Source of the DNA: a virus
Virus record (IMG/VR): IMGVR_UViG_3300020445_000940
Location: 1-57,246 of that record
DNA length: 57,246 nt
Reading direction: 5' to 3' (one strand)
Position 1 is the first letter of the stretch. Each line of letters starts with the position of its first letter. Position numbers and translations under genes: made by a program. Positions 15,206 to 22,266 of this stretch are shown piece after piece. Under the pieces are notes generated by a model. That model was not told where the DNA came from. It was given only the letters and a program-made list of their open reading frames with translations, and searched no databases.

Positions 15206-15424
15206 TTATTTATTTAAGAACTTTACTAAATCATCATATCCACCTATCCATTTGTCATCTAACCAAATCTGTGGAACTGTTCTGAACCCTTGTTTTACTA
15301 TATAATCTTTTGCATCTTCATCTTGGTCAACATATATTTTTTCAAAGGGTAAATCTTTTGTTTTCAATAAGTTTTCAGCCTTATCGCAATATAGACATAT
15401 TGTTGTGCCATAAACTTTATACAT
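15206..15424 (-). CDS. Glutaredoxin
   Basis: This 72-residue thioredoxin-fold protein has the dithiol site CLYC at residues 10-13, the cis-Pro segment RTVPQIW, and the glutathione-side motif IGGYDDL near the C-terminus. It can supply electrons to ribonucleotide reductase and perhaps to the peroxiredoxin in the same run. Marine T4-like phages often carry such a gene. Its start touches the stop of gp55 (1-nt overlap), so the two are coupled. Confidence 0.93.
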   Translation of the reverse strand: MYKVYGTTICLYCDKAENLLKTKDLPFEKIYVDQDEDAKDYIVKQGFRTVPQIWLDDKWIGGYDDLVKFLNK

Positions 15425-15969
15425 TATTTTTCCTCATAAAAGTTTTCTAAACTCTTTTTAGTTTCTTTTTTCTTTGAACTACTTGTTTTATAAACCTCTT
15501 GACCATCAGCTGGTAACATATTCTTTTGTAAATAATCCATATACTGATTACCATAATTTGTATCATCAAGTGGATTTTGGTCAAAAGTAGCCATCATACT
15601 TTTTTCTATTATTTTATGTTTAGTATGTGTTTGTTTTTTTTCTTTTTGTATTCTACGAATAAATGCATAATATATTATTTGTGTAAAATATGAAAAAGGA
15701 TTCTTTGACTTTTCTGGGTCAAAGTTATTTACATACTGTAAACAGTTTTCAATACCATCACCTATCATTTCTTCTTTATATGAATAATTGATAAAGTTAG
15801 GTCTGAATGATAAATGTTGTGCAATCTTTAAAAAACACTCACCAATATAATCTGTTACTGGTGGTCTTTCTTCCCCTAAAGATTCTGCATCTTTTACCGT
15901 TTCTTTCCACTCTGTGATTGCTTCTAAGAATTGTTTGTTATTAACATAATGTTGTTTTTTTGCAGCCAA
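15424..15969 (-). CDS. 55: Late-transcription sigma factor gp55
   Basis: gp55 directs host RNA polymerase to TATAAATA late promoters, which occur before the structural genes in this window. At 181 residues it matches T4 gp55 (185). The segments FDPEKSKNPFSYFTQIIYYAFIRRIQKEKKQ correspond to the sigma region-2-like core shared by T4-like phages. The start codon is TTG at 15969 after AAGGAA. No ATG lies in frame upstream. A host-type promoter with extended -10 precedes it. Confidence 0.9.
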   Translation of the reverse strand: MAAKKQHYVNNKQFLEAITEWKETVKDAESLGEERPPVTDYIGECFLKIAQHLSFRPNFINYSYKEEMIGDGIENCLQYVNNFDPEKSKNPFSYFTQIIYYAFIRRIQKEKKQTHTKHKIIEKSMMATFDQNPLDDTNYGNQYMDYLQKNMLPADGQEVYKTSSSKKKETKKSLENFYEEK

Positions 15970-15990
15970 TATTATTTCCTTGTATTCATT

Positions 15991-16018
15991 ACTTTACCAT
16001 ATTTTATTTTATTGTCAA
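15991..16018 (-). promoter_or_regulatory. Sigma70-type promoter with extended -10 for gp55
   Basis: On the minus strand TTGACA (16018-16013) is followed after 16 bp by TAAAGT (15996-15991). TGG directly before it gives a TGn extended -10. Transcription would start near 15984, leaving a short leader with AAGGAA before the TTG start of gp55. It would drive the long run of genes down to the terminator at 4501-4531. Confidence 0.75.
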
Positions 16019-16042
16019 CCACATAAAAAAATAAATTACCTA

Positions 16043-16070
16043 TTGACAAAATATTTTTCGGTGTTATACT
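16043..16070 (+). promoter_or_regulatory. Strong plus-strand promoter with no plus-strand gene
   Basis: TTGACA (16043-16048) and TATACT (16065-16070) are 16 bp apart, with TG at 16062-16063 forming an extended -10. It points right, into the 3' end of the minus-strand gene at 16091-16534, where no plus-strand ORF is seen. Any product would be antisense RNA. Its -35 and that of the divergent gp55 promoter lie in an inverted repeat, TTGTCAA / TTGACAA. Confidence 0.65.
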
Positions 16071-16090
16071 TATTCTTGTATTGATTGAAA

Positions 16091-16534
16091 TTAGTGTTTT
16101 GTATCATCATAATCATAAGGTACATTTTGATATTCATCAATTAATTCTTCTAATTCTGTTTCTTCTAAATTAGTTATTTGTTTTTTTACTTCAATACTAT
16201 CATCATCAACTTTTAATTCATCACCGTTTTTATTTTTATACCGTTCAGCTTCATTATATCTTTTTAAGATATATTCGTAATATTTACATAATCCAATGTT
16301 TACTTCATAATGCAACACAACTTGATTTTTATCTATTGCAAATATTTTATCTTTAGTAAAGGTAGCCCATTTACGAAGTGCAAGGTTCTCTTCGTATTTA
16401 CCATCTTTTCCCATAGTATTTACTGTACACATTTTCATAGGATATGTTATTTTAAAATATCCATTTAGTGTATCGTGTAACTTACAAATAATCTCATCAC
16501 CATTTGATAATTTCATTATTCTGTAATTACTCAT
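16091..16534 (-). CDS. Conserved phage protein of unknown function
   Basis: The protein has 147 residues. Its N-terminal part, YRIMKLSNGDEIICKLHD, followed by FKITYPMKM and later VVLHYEVNIGLCKYY, suggests a small beta-barrel (possibly Sm-like) with a helical extension. The C-terminus is very acidic (LEETELEELIDEYQNVPYDYDD). It is the last gene of the uvsY-uvsW run and overlaps the preceding gene by 8 nt. I recognise no specific function. Confidence 0.7.
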   Translation of the reverse strand: MSNYRIMKLSNGDEIICKLHDTLNGYFKITYPMKMCTVNTMGKDGKYEENLALRKWATFTKDKIFAIDKNQVVLHYEVNIGLCKYYEYILKRYNEAERYKNKNGDELKVDDDSIEVKKQITNLEETELEELIDEYQNVPYDYDDTKH

Positions 16535-16778
16535 TCCATAACCTTAATTTTTTGTTTTGAGGTTTCCATTCAACTGGGGGTTCATCTAGTTTAGCTCTAT
16601 TCAGATTAATATTTCCCCAAAAATGTTCAAATACCTCTTCTTTTGTTTCTTCTATATTAAACTCAAACTCTTTATACATATTATCAATTCTTTTTTTTAT
16701 TTTTTCTTTATTATATTCTAGTTTTCTACTATAATCATACATTTCTTTCCACTTAATATAATCATCTTCACTTATCAT
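16527..16778 (-). CDS. Small charged protein of unknown function
   Basis: This 83-residue, helix-rich protein has many Lys and Glu residues and aromatic positions (YIKWKEMYDYSRKLEY, then VFEHFWGNINL). It overlaps uvsW by 4 nt and the next gene by 8 nt. T4-like phages carry a small late-transcription co-activator, gp33, but I see no clear resemblance to T4 gp33, so no symbol is assigned. It is probably a real gene because of the tight overlaps. Confidence 0.65.
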   Translation of the reverse strand: MISEDDYIKWKEMYDYSRKLEYNKEKIKKRIDNMYKEFEFNIEETKEEVFEHFWGNINLNRAKLDEPPVEWKPQNKKLRLWNE

Positions 16779-18214
16779 AAATTAATCCTATGTATTGTAT
16801 AATCAAATTGTTCTTCGTTGTATATATTTATTCGTTCCATAAAATGACGAAGTGTGAAGTTTTGTCTATTCTTATATGTAAAATCATCTGCAATATCAAA
16901 TAATTTACATTCAGTTTTGTTATCACCTAATCTCAAACCTCTACCTATGGATTGTAAAACTCTAATTTTACTTTTAGATGGTGATGAAAATATTATGTTA
17001 TGTAAATTTTTAATATTAATACCAGTAGAAAAAGTTCCATATGATGCAACAATAATTGCATCTTTAGATTTTTCAGTTATAGCTCTAATTTCTTCTCTAG
17101 TCAACGCATCAACACCACCACTTACAAAAAATACCTTTCTACCTTTGTAGGTATTCTTCATTAATTCATATAAAGGTTTTCCGTGTTTCTCTACAAATTG
17201 ATATAACACCAATGTATTTCCTTTGAGTGGATTAACTAATTTATTTACAAAATGTAATCTTCTTTTATCATTGACAATATAATCTATCTCATCTGCATAT
17301 TTTAAATCTTTTACAATCTTACAATCATTCTCATTATATCCTAAAATTAAACTATCTATTTTAAGATTAGATAATGTTTTCTTTTCTATCAGTTCTTTTG
17401 TAGTTATAACTTTATTTGTTGTACCAAACAATCCTTCTAAAACTAATTTATGAGTTTGTAAATCATCTAGTGTACCAGTAAGTCCAAAACGATATTTACA
17501 TAAATGTAATTTAGTCATTATAGATGTAAGTGATTTTGCTTTAAATAAATGAGCCTCATCACCTATTACACAACCGAATTGTTCAAAATATTTTTTAGGA
17601 AACTTATGTAAAGATTGCCAAGTAGATATCACAACATCTTTTTCTATTTTTTTACTATAACCAGAATATACTTTTTGAATATATGATTCTAACCAACCAT
17701 AGTCTATAAAATCACTAGACATCTGTTCTACTAAACTTGTTGTAGGTACAAGTATCAATGTTTTAAGATTTTTTAAATGACACCATCTTGTAAGACCGTA
17801 AATGATTAACGATTTACCAGATGCAGTAGGACAAACAAAAAGACCACGACATTTTCTGGCACCATAAAGAATACTAGAAATCTGATAATCACGAGCTTTG
17901 TATGGAATTTTAAGGTGTTTAATAAATGAAATAATAGTTGATTCATCAATGTCCTCTGGTTTTGTATTAAAATCTAATTCGTATCTAATGTCATTGCGTT
18001 TACAGAACTCTCTGATGTATGGTAATAATCCCAAATAGATTTGTCCAGTAGCAACTGAGAATAATCGTATTTTTCCATCCCATATTTTATTTCTATAACT
18101 GGGCATAAATTTTGCACCAGGCACTTCAAAGGTAAAATACTCTGAGAGTTCTCTTGCAATATGTGGTTCGGTTTCAATTCGTATGTATACTTCATTTTTT
18201 TTCTCTATTTTCAT
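16775..18214 (-). CDS. uvsW: UvsW helicase
   Basis: This superfamily 2 helicase unwinds branched DNA and R-loops and so switches T4-like phages from origin to recombination-dependent replication. The 479 residues hold a small N-terminal domain, an ARDYQ motif (107-111), Walker A PTASGKS (129-135), GDEAHLF (218-224), a GLTGTL motif III, and a C-terminal QSIGRGLRLG motif VI. T4 UvsW is 503 residues. It overlaps the upstream oxygenase by 23 nt. Confidence 0.95.
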   Translation of the reverse strand: MKIEKKNEVYIRIETEPHIARELSEYFTFEVPGAKFMPSYRNKIWDGKIRLFSVATGQIYLGLLPYIREFCKRNDIRYELDFNTKPEDIDESTIISFIKHLKIPYKARDYQISSILYGARKCRGLFVCPTASGKSLIIYGLTRWCHLKNLKTLILVPTTSLVEQMSSDFIDYGWLESYIQKVYSGYSKKIEKDVVISTWQSLHKFPKKYFEQFGCVIGDEAHLFKAKSLTSIMTKLHLCKYRFGLTGTLDDLQTHKLVLEGLFGTTNKVITTKELIEKKTLSNLKIDSLILGYNENDCKIVKDLKYADEIDYIVNDKRRLHFVNKLVNPLKGNTLVLYQFVEKHGKPLYELMKNTYKGRKVFFVSGGVDALTREEIRAITEKSKDAIIVASYGTFSTGINIKNLHNIIFSSPSKSKIRVLQSIGRGLRLGDNKTECKLFDIADDFTYKNRQNFTLRHFMERINIYNEEQFDYTIHRINL

Positions 18215-18926
18215 AAGGTACTTCTTCTTTGTTCAATTCTGGAAAAGCATCTCTTTTAGATAAAAGTTCTTCATCTGCCTTTGTAGCAGCTGCAATCTTT
18301 TCCTTATCTTTCGTTGTGTGTGAAAGACCAAGTGATGGTCTAGAATCAAATTTACAAAAATCACCAAATGGCCCATTTTTGTCTACATAATGTAAAAATA
18401 CTTGTGTTTGCCACGCACCCTCTGGTGCATCAAATGCTTCTCTCCAATGTTCCACTTCACACCCACGATAGATTACTCCATCACCAGGCTCCATAGGAAT
18501 CATCTTACCCTTTGTACCTCTTTTACCATCTTCTGAACCAACAAACATACCCCAGTTATAATCTTCTTTACCCTTGTAATCATATCCTAAACAACAAGTA
18601 ATAGATACTTCACAAGATGGTCTATCTTTATGTCTTTTTAATACATCACCTACTTTGTACAATCTATAATAAGAATAACTAGGCCACAATTCTAAACCAG
18701 TAGATTGTTCTATTTTCTTTCTACCAAAATTCAAAAGTGTTTCCATAAGTGGGTCACCATAAACACTATGACTGCCAGGAATTTGTGCATTTTCAGTTTC
18801 TGGTTGAAATAGTCTTGCTTTATCGTAATGTGAATATTGTGCCCCTACTTTTGCAATATCTTTAGGTATCATTTCTTTTATAAGAACATACTTTTTTTCT
18901 TTAAAAAATTTTACAGTATCAATCAT
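18192..18926 (-). CDS. 2OG-Fe(II) oxygenase (HxD type)
   Basis: The iron-binding triad is visible: HKD at residues 99-101 (VLKRHKDRPSCEVS) and a distal His at 160 (GCEVEHWREAF). The segment GDGVIYRG before the distal His is typical, and WQTQVFLHYVD follows. The C-terminal tail is charged. The 244-residue protein lies between another oxygenase (4-nt overlap) and UvsW. The substrate is unknown; cellular or phage proteins are possible. Confidence 0.82.
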   Translation of the reverse strand: MIDTVKFFKEKKYVLIKEMIPKDIAKVGAQYSHYDKARLFQPETENAQIPGSHSVYGDPLMETLLNFGRKKIEQSTGLELWPSYSYYRLYKVGDVLKRHKDRPSCEVSITCCLGYDYKGKEDYNWGMFVGSEDGKRGTKGKMIPMEPGDGVIYRGCEVEHWREAFDAPEGAWQTQVFLHYVDKNGPFGDFCKFDSRPSLGLSHTTKDKEKIAAATKADEELLSKRDAFPELNKEEVPYENREKK

Positions 18927-19786
18927 TTAAACATCTTTCCTAAATTCCATACTACTAAAGAGTATCTAGTTCCCTCAGTAACTGGAGTGACCAAGTGGTG
19001 TATGAATGATGGAAATACTATGATAGAACCTCTTGGTCTTATTTCTGTACAAGTGTGATATCTTTTATTACCCATATGGGGCCCTAAATCAAATTTAAGA
19101 TTACCACCTTTGTAATTTTTTGGATTGGTTAAATTTATCGTTACGGATAATTTTCTAGTCTTCCAGAATTGATTTGGATTATCTACAAAACCAGGCGCTG
19201 GAATATATCTTGGTAATCCTTCAAATTTACCACCCCTATATGTTTTATCAAACTTTATTTCTTTACCAGTATCATCTTTTGCAATCATATAATTACCATC
19301 ATTATCTTTTCTTCTTTGTTCTTCTACTGTTGGGTCAAATGGTATGTATGGTCTTGAACCACCATCAGTATGCCAAGAATAAAACTGGCCTGGATTGTAT
19401 ACTGTGAATTGACAAGTTTCAGAAAAATCCCATTCGTAATTCCAATTTGCTTTTTGATTTGCTTCTCGTATAAATGGGTGTATTAAATCATATATCCATT
19501 TATCTGCTAACCACCCAACTTTAGTATCTCTAACATAAACATCTTCTTCTTTAATACCTTTTTTTCTTCTACCTTGTGCAGTCAAATGATTTTGTGCGAT
19601 ATTACCAGCATTAGATGTTTCACCACCCTTTTGTCTAAAATCAAAAGTAGTAGCATCAGTTGCTTGCTTTCCATTCTTTTGTTCTGTGAGAGTCATATCA
19701 GATAACCCTCTTTCTATAATTGCATTACATTGTTGGTCATTTAATGCACCTATGAAATAATAGTAGTTATTTTCACATATACTCAT
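18923..19786 (-). CDS. PKHD-type 2OG-Fe(II) hydroxylase
   Basis: The catalytic motif SWHTDGG places His139 and Asp141. The C-terminal motif FPSFIHHLVTPVTEGTRYSLVVW supplies the distal His (about 264) and Arg274 for 2-oxoglutarate. This is the pattern of PKHD-type and prolyl-4-hydroxylase-like enzymes. The middle (about 150-210) is longer than in small family members. At 287 residues it is the most canonical oxygenase of the window. It overlaps uvsY by 4 nt and the next oxygenase by 4 nt. Confidence 0.88.
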   Translation of the reverse strand: MSICENNYYYFIGALNDQQCNAIIERGLSDMTLTEQKNGKQATDATTFDFRQKGGETSNAGNIAQNHLTAQGRRKKGIKEEDVYVRDTKVGWLADKWIYDLIHPFIREANQKANWNYEWDFSETCQFTVYNPGQFYSWHTDGGSRPYIPFDPTVEEQRRKDNDGNYMIAKDDTGKEIKFDKTYRGGKFEGLPRYIPAPGFVDNPNQFWKTRKLSVTINLTNPKNYKGGNLKFDLGPHMGNKRYHTCTEIRPRGSIIVFPSFIHHLVTPVTEGTRYSLVVWNLGKMFK

Positions 19787-20193
19787 AATGCACCCTCCGT
19801 ATATTTAATCCAAGTTGTTATATTTCTTAATTGAAATCCTCTACTATGCAAATTTTTTACTATATGTTCTAAATAACCAGAAACTACTTTAAGATAATCT
19901 AGTTTAGATTGTAGTCTAATCATATCTTCATCTGATTCTAAATATGTTGGAATATCTTGTCTAAGAATTTTTAACTCAAATGGTTTCTCTGCTTTACCAG
20001 AATAGTATTCCCATTTTTGTTTTTTTAATATTTTCATATCAGTTTCAGCCTTACTTAACATAAGTCTAAAATTAGTGTAAAGTTTTAAATATTTATTTAA
20101 TAATGCTGGACTTCTAGTCTCTTCTAGATTGATATTAGTTTCATCAATCTTTGAGTCTTTGTCAAACATTTCTTGTATTTTTGTTAAATCCAT
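19783..20193 (-). CDS. uvsY: Recombination mediator UvsY
   Basis: The 136-residue, helix-rich protein matches T4 UvsY (137 residues) in length and in pattern: an N-terminal acidic segment, then YLKLYTNFRLMLSKAETDMKILKKQKWEYYSGKA, and a C-terminal helix ending GFQLRNITTWIKY. UvsY loads the UvsX recombinase onto gp32-covered single-stranded DNA. It stands at the head of a run that includes UvsW. A perfect consensus promoter lies directly before the ATG. Confidence 0.92.
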   Translation of the reverse strand: MDLTKIQEMFDKDSKIDETNINLEETRSPALLNKYLKLYTNFRLMLSKAETDMKILKKQKWEYYSGKAEKPFELKILRQDIPTYLESDEDMIRLQSKLDYLKVVSGYLEHIVKNLHSRGFQLRNITTWIKYTEGAL

Positions 20194-20198
20194 ACTAT

Positions 20199-20227
20199 AT
20201 TATATACCATAATTAAAAAGTTGTCAA
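20199..20227 (-). promoter_or_regulatory. Perfect sigma70-type promoter for uvsY
   Basis: On the minus strand TTGACA (20227-20222) and TATAAT (20204-20199) are separated by 17 bp. Only five bases lie between the -10 hexamer and the ATG of uvsY at 20193, so the mRNA should start at or next to the start codon and lack a Shine-Dalgarno leader. Confidence 0.87.
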
Positions 20228-20230
20228 GTC

Positions 20231-20821
20231 TTATAACGATTCAAATTTAAATAATTGATATTGAAAAGTTGCAGTTGCACTCATATATTGAGTATCTGCT
20301 TGGTCATTTGTATATTGTAACGCAGAAAGTGATACTGGATATACATTTGAAAAGTTAACATTTAATACTGGGTTATTCTTATTAGATAGTATTGTTAATG
20401 ATGCATCTGAATACATTGCACCATCTGGTGTTCTAGGTTTAGGTGTATCTGAAGGTGCATTTATTTTTGATTGAGATGTAGGAAACTGGTCTACATTTTC
20501 TTGTCTAAAACTTTTGAACTGAGCTCTATCTTCTGGAAATCCAATCGCCATAATCCAGTTAAAAAGTTCTTGATAATTCTGTAATTTTTCATCTACTAAA
20601 AAAGTTATTTCAAGATTTTCAAATGTTACCTTATCTGGTAAAACTGGAATATCTTTGAAAGGTGTAGGAAATATTGCATCACCCATATTAACGCCTGGTA
20701 TATTACACGCAGTAGTAAAGAATTGTACTTTAGGTAATTGTATAATAGAGAACCTATACTGACTTGGTGCAGAATAGTCTATCTCTTCTGGCTGTCTTGT
20801 GAGTGCGTTTAAATCTGTCAT
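20231..20821 (-). CDS. Tail-tube-fold virion protein (second gp19-like protein)
   Basis: ATG at 20821 was chosen over an upstream TTG because a late motif TATAAATA ends five bases before it. The protein has about 196 residues. The N-terminal half (SQYRFSIIQLPKVQFFTTACNIPGVNMGDAIFPTP, then DITFLVDE-type strand ITFLVDEKLQNYQELFNWI) follows the tail-tube fold pattern shared by gp19, gp54 and gp48. It lies between gp23 and uvsY, where other marine T4-like phages have a tail completion or tube-associated protein. Which role it has is not decided by sequence alone. Confidence 0.75.
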   Translation of the reverse strand: MTDLNALTRQPEEIDYSAPSQYRFSIIQLPKVQFFTTACNIPGVNMGDAIFPTPFKDIPVLPDKVTFENLEITFLVDEKLQNYQELFNWIMAIGFPEDRAQFKSFRQENVDQFPTSQSKINAPSDTPKPRTPDGAMYSDASLTILSNKNNPVLNVNFSNVYPVSLSALQYTNDQADTQYMSATATFQYQLFKFESL

Positions 20822-20826
20822 ACTAT

Positions 20827-20834
20827 TATTTATA
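20827..20834 (-). promoter_or_regulatory. Late promoter motif before the second tube protein
   Basis: A perfect TATAAATA stands on the minus strand five bases before the ATG at 20821. With T4 late geometry (motif at -13 to -6) the +1 coincides with the A of the start codon, predicting a leaderless late mRNA. Confidence 0.75.
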
Positions 20835-20837
20835 ATC

Positions 20838-20868
20838 AAAAAAAAAGGGGAGCGAACTCCCCTTTTTT
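20838..20868. terminator. Bidirectional terminator with UUCG tetraloop after gp23
   Basis: The stem GGGGAG/CTCCCC (20847-20852, 20857-20862) is flanked by nine A on the left and six T on the right. On the minus strand the loop reads TTCG, a very stable tetraloop. It lies 23 bp after the gp23 stop and should isolate the highly expressed capsid transcript. Confidence 0.94.
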
Positions 20869-20890
20869 GTGGTGTGGTAGATTGTAGTTA

Positions 20891-22231
20891 TTACATTAAG
20901 TTAGCGACTTTAACTCTTCTGTAATATTGGTTAGTTTCTTTAGTAAATGCAGTATTTGAAGAACCAGCATCGTTGTTATCAGCTAACGCACCAGCGTCAA
21001 CTGCGAATGGGTTATCAATCATACCGTATCTAGTTTTAAAACCGATTTTAGGTTGGAAAGTTTGCTCACCAACTGCTCTCACCATTTGTAGTGGAACATA
21101 TGGGCAATAGAAAGTACCAGCATCATAAGGTGAAGTACCTTTATATCCAACAACATAGTATTGACTTGCAGCTACATTTGCAGCGTATGGGTCAACATAT
21201 ACTCTGTAACGACCATTCAATACACCAGCAAAAGTGTTTTGAGTGTCATCAACTTGTAGGTTGTTGTTTAATGCAGATTGGTAATCTAGAATTCCAGCCA
21301 TTTGTAAAGCAGAAGCAACATCAGCACTTACTAGTAAGATGTTACCTTTTCCTCTACGAGTCTTTTGACCGATTGCATTTGCATCTCTTTCAATTTGGAA
21401 CATTAGACCTTTGAATTTTTCAACAGACCATCTACCGTTAGAGTCTGTATCTAAGTCAAAAGTACCAGAAGTAGTTGTATTTACAGCAGCACCTTCTACG
21501 GCAGTTCTGTAAATTCTTCTTACTACTTCCCTATTGATTTCTGCAAGAATTTCAGCAGAAAGGATGTTTGCAAGTTCTGTTTCTGCATCAAGACCGTGAA
21601 TTGCTTTTAAGTCTTGTGCAAGTTCCATTGTGTACTCAGCTTTAAGTGCTCTAGACTTTGCAGTAACAGTTGATTTCTCAATAGAGAAAGCCATTTGTGC
21701 AAAGTGGTTTTGAGAACTATCACCTAATGCTTCTGCCTGTGCAGCAGTCATACCTTGTGCGAAAGTATAAGCGCCTTCTGGAGAGTCATTAAGTACACTT
21801 GGGTTAGTACCTTGTTGTGCAGCTGTCAGTGAAGATGATGAGTTATCAGCAGAATGTTCGCCATCTGCTTCATCAACTAGTGCTTCTGCACCAGACTGGT
21901 CATCAAATCTTGAACGCATAGCAAAGATTAAACCAGTTGGGCCAGTCATTGGTTGCACACCACAAATGTCATATGCAATTAAGTTTGGCATAGCTCTTCT
22001 TACTAATGAAATTAGGATCGGATCCCAATTTGCCATTGGATTAGCACCAGCTGCAGTTGCGTTAGTAGGAACTGATTCTGACAAGAAAGAAGCATCTTCT
22101 CTAAGTGCCTTTTCTTGGTTTTCTAAAATAACAGTAGTGACGGCTCTTCTATAAGCATCGTTGATTTTTGGTAAATCTGGATGGTCTAGAACGGGCTGCC
22201 ACTTCTCTTGTAAATGTGTTGTTTGAAACAT
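20891..22231 (-). CDS. 23: Major capsid protein gp23
   Basis: At 446 residues it is slightly shorter than T4 gp23 (521), as usual in marine T4-like phages. Conserved stretches include NWDPILISLVRRAMPNLIAYDICGVQPMTGPTGLIFAMRSR and, near the C-terminus, YVGYKG-type VVGYKGTSPYDAGTFYCPYVPLQM. The codons are the least AT-extreme in the window, consistent with high expression. The start has AAGGAG and a late-type GATAAATA upstream, and a strong terminator follows the stop. gp21 is expected to trim its N-terminus. Confidence 0.97.
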   Translation of the reverse strand: MFQTTHLQEKWQPVLDHPDLPKINDAYRRAVTTVILENQEKALREDASFLSESVPTNATAAGANPMANWDPILISLVRRAMPNLIAYDICGVQPMTGPTGLIFAMRSRFDDQSGAEALVDEADGEHSADNSSSSLTAAQQGTNPSVLNDSPEGAYTFAQGMTAAQAEALGDSSQNHFAQMAFSIEKSTVTAKSRALKAEYTMELAQDLKAIHGLDAETELANILSAEILAEINREVVRRIYRTAVEGAAVNTTTSGTFDLDTDSNGRWSVEKFKGLMFQIERDANAIGQKTRRGKGNILLVSADVASALQMAGILDYQSALNNNLQVDDTQNTFAGVLNGRYRVYVDPYAANVAASQYYVVGYKGTSPYDAGTFYCPYVPLQMVRAVGEQTFQPKIGFKTRYGMIDNPFAVDAGALADNNDAGSSNTAFTKETNQYYRRVKVANLM

Positions 22232-22257
22232 CTTAGTTTCTCCTTATATATTTACTA

Positions 22258-22265
22258 TATTTATC
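22258..22265 (-). promoter_or_regulatory. Late promoter motif before gp23
   Basis: GATAAATA on the minus strand matches the NATAAATA late consensus except at the first base. It lies 27 bp before the gp23 start and upstream of an AAGGAG ribosome site. It overlaps the last codons of gp22 by a few bases at most and would give gp23 a transcript of its own. Confidence 0.65.
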
Positions 22266-22266
22266 A

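Noticed and set aside
16527-16778. Assignment of the small charged protein as late co-activator gp33
   Set aside because: Position near gp55 is suggestive but there is no visible similarity to T4 gp33.
20822-20839. TTG start giving the second tube protein six more residues
   Set aside because: The codons overlap the TATAAATA late box and terminator tail; the ATG at 20821 fits the promoter geometry better.
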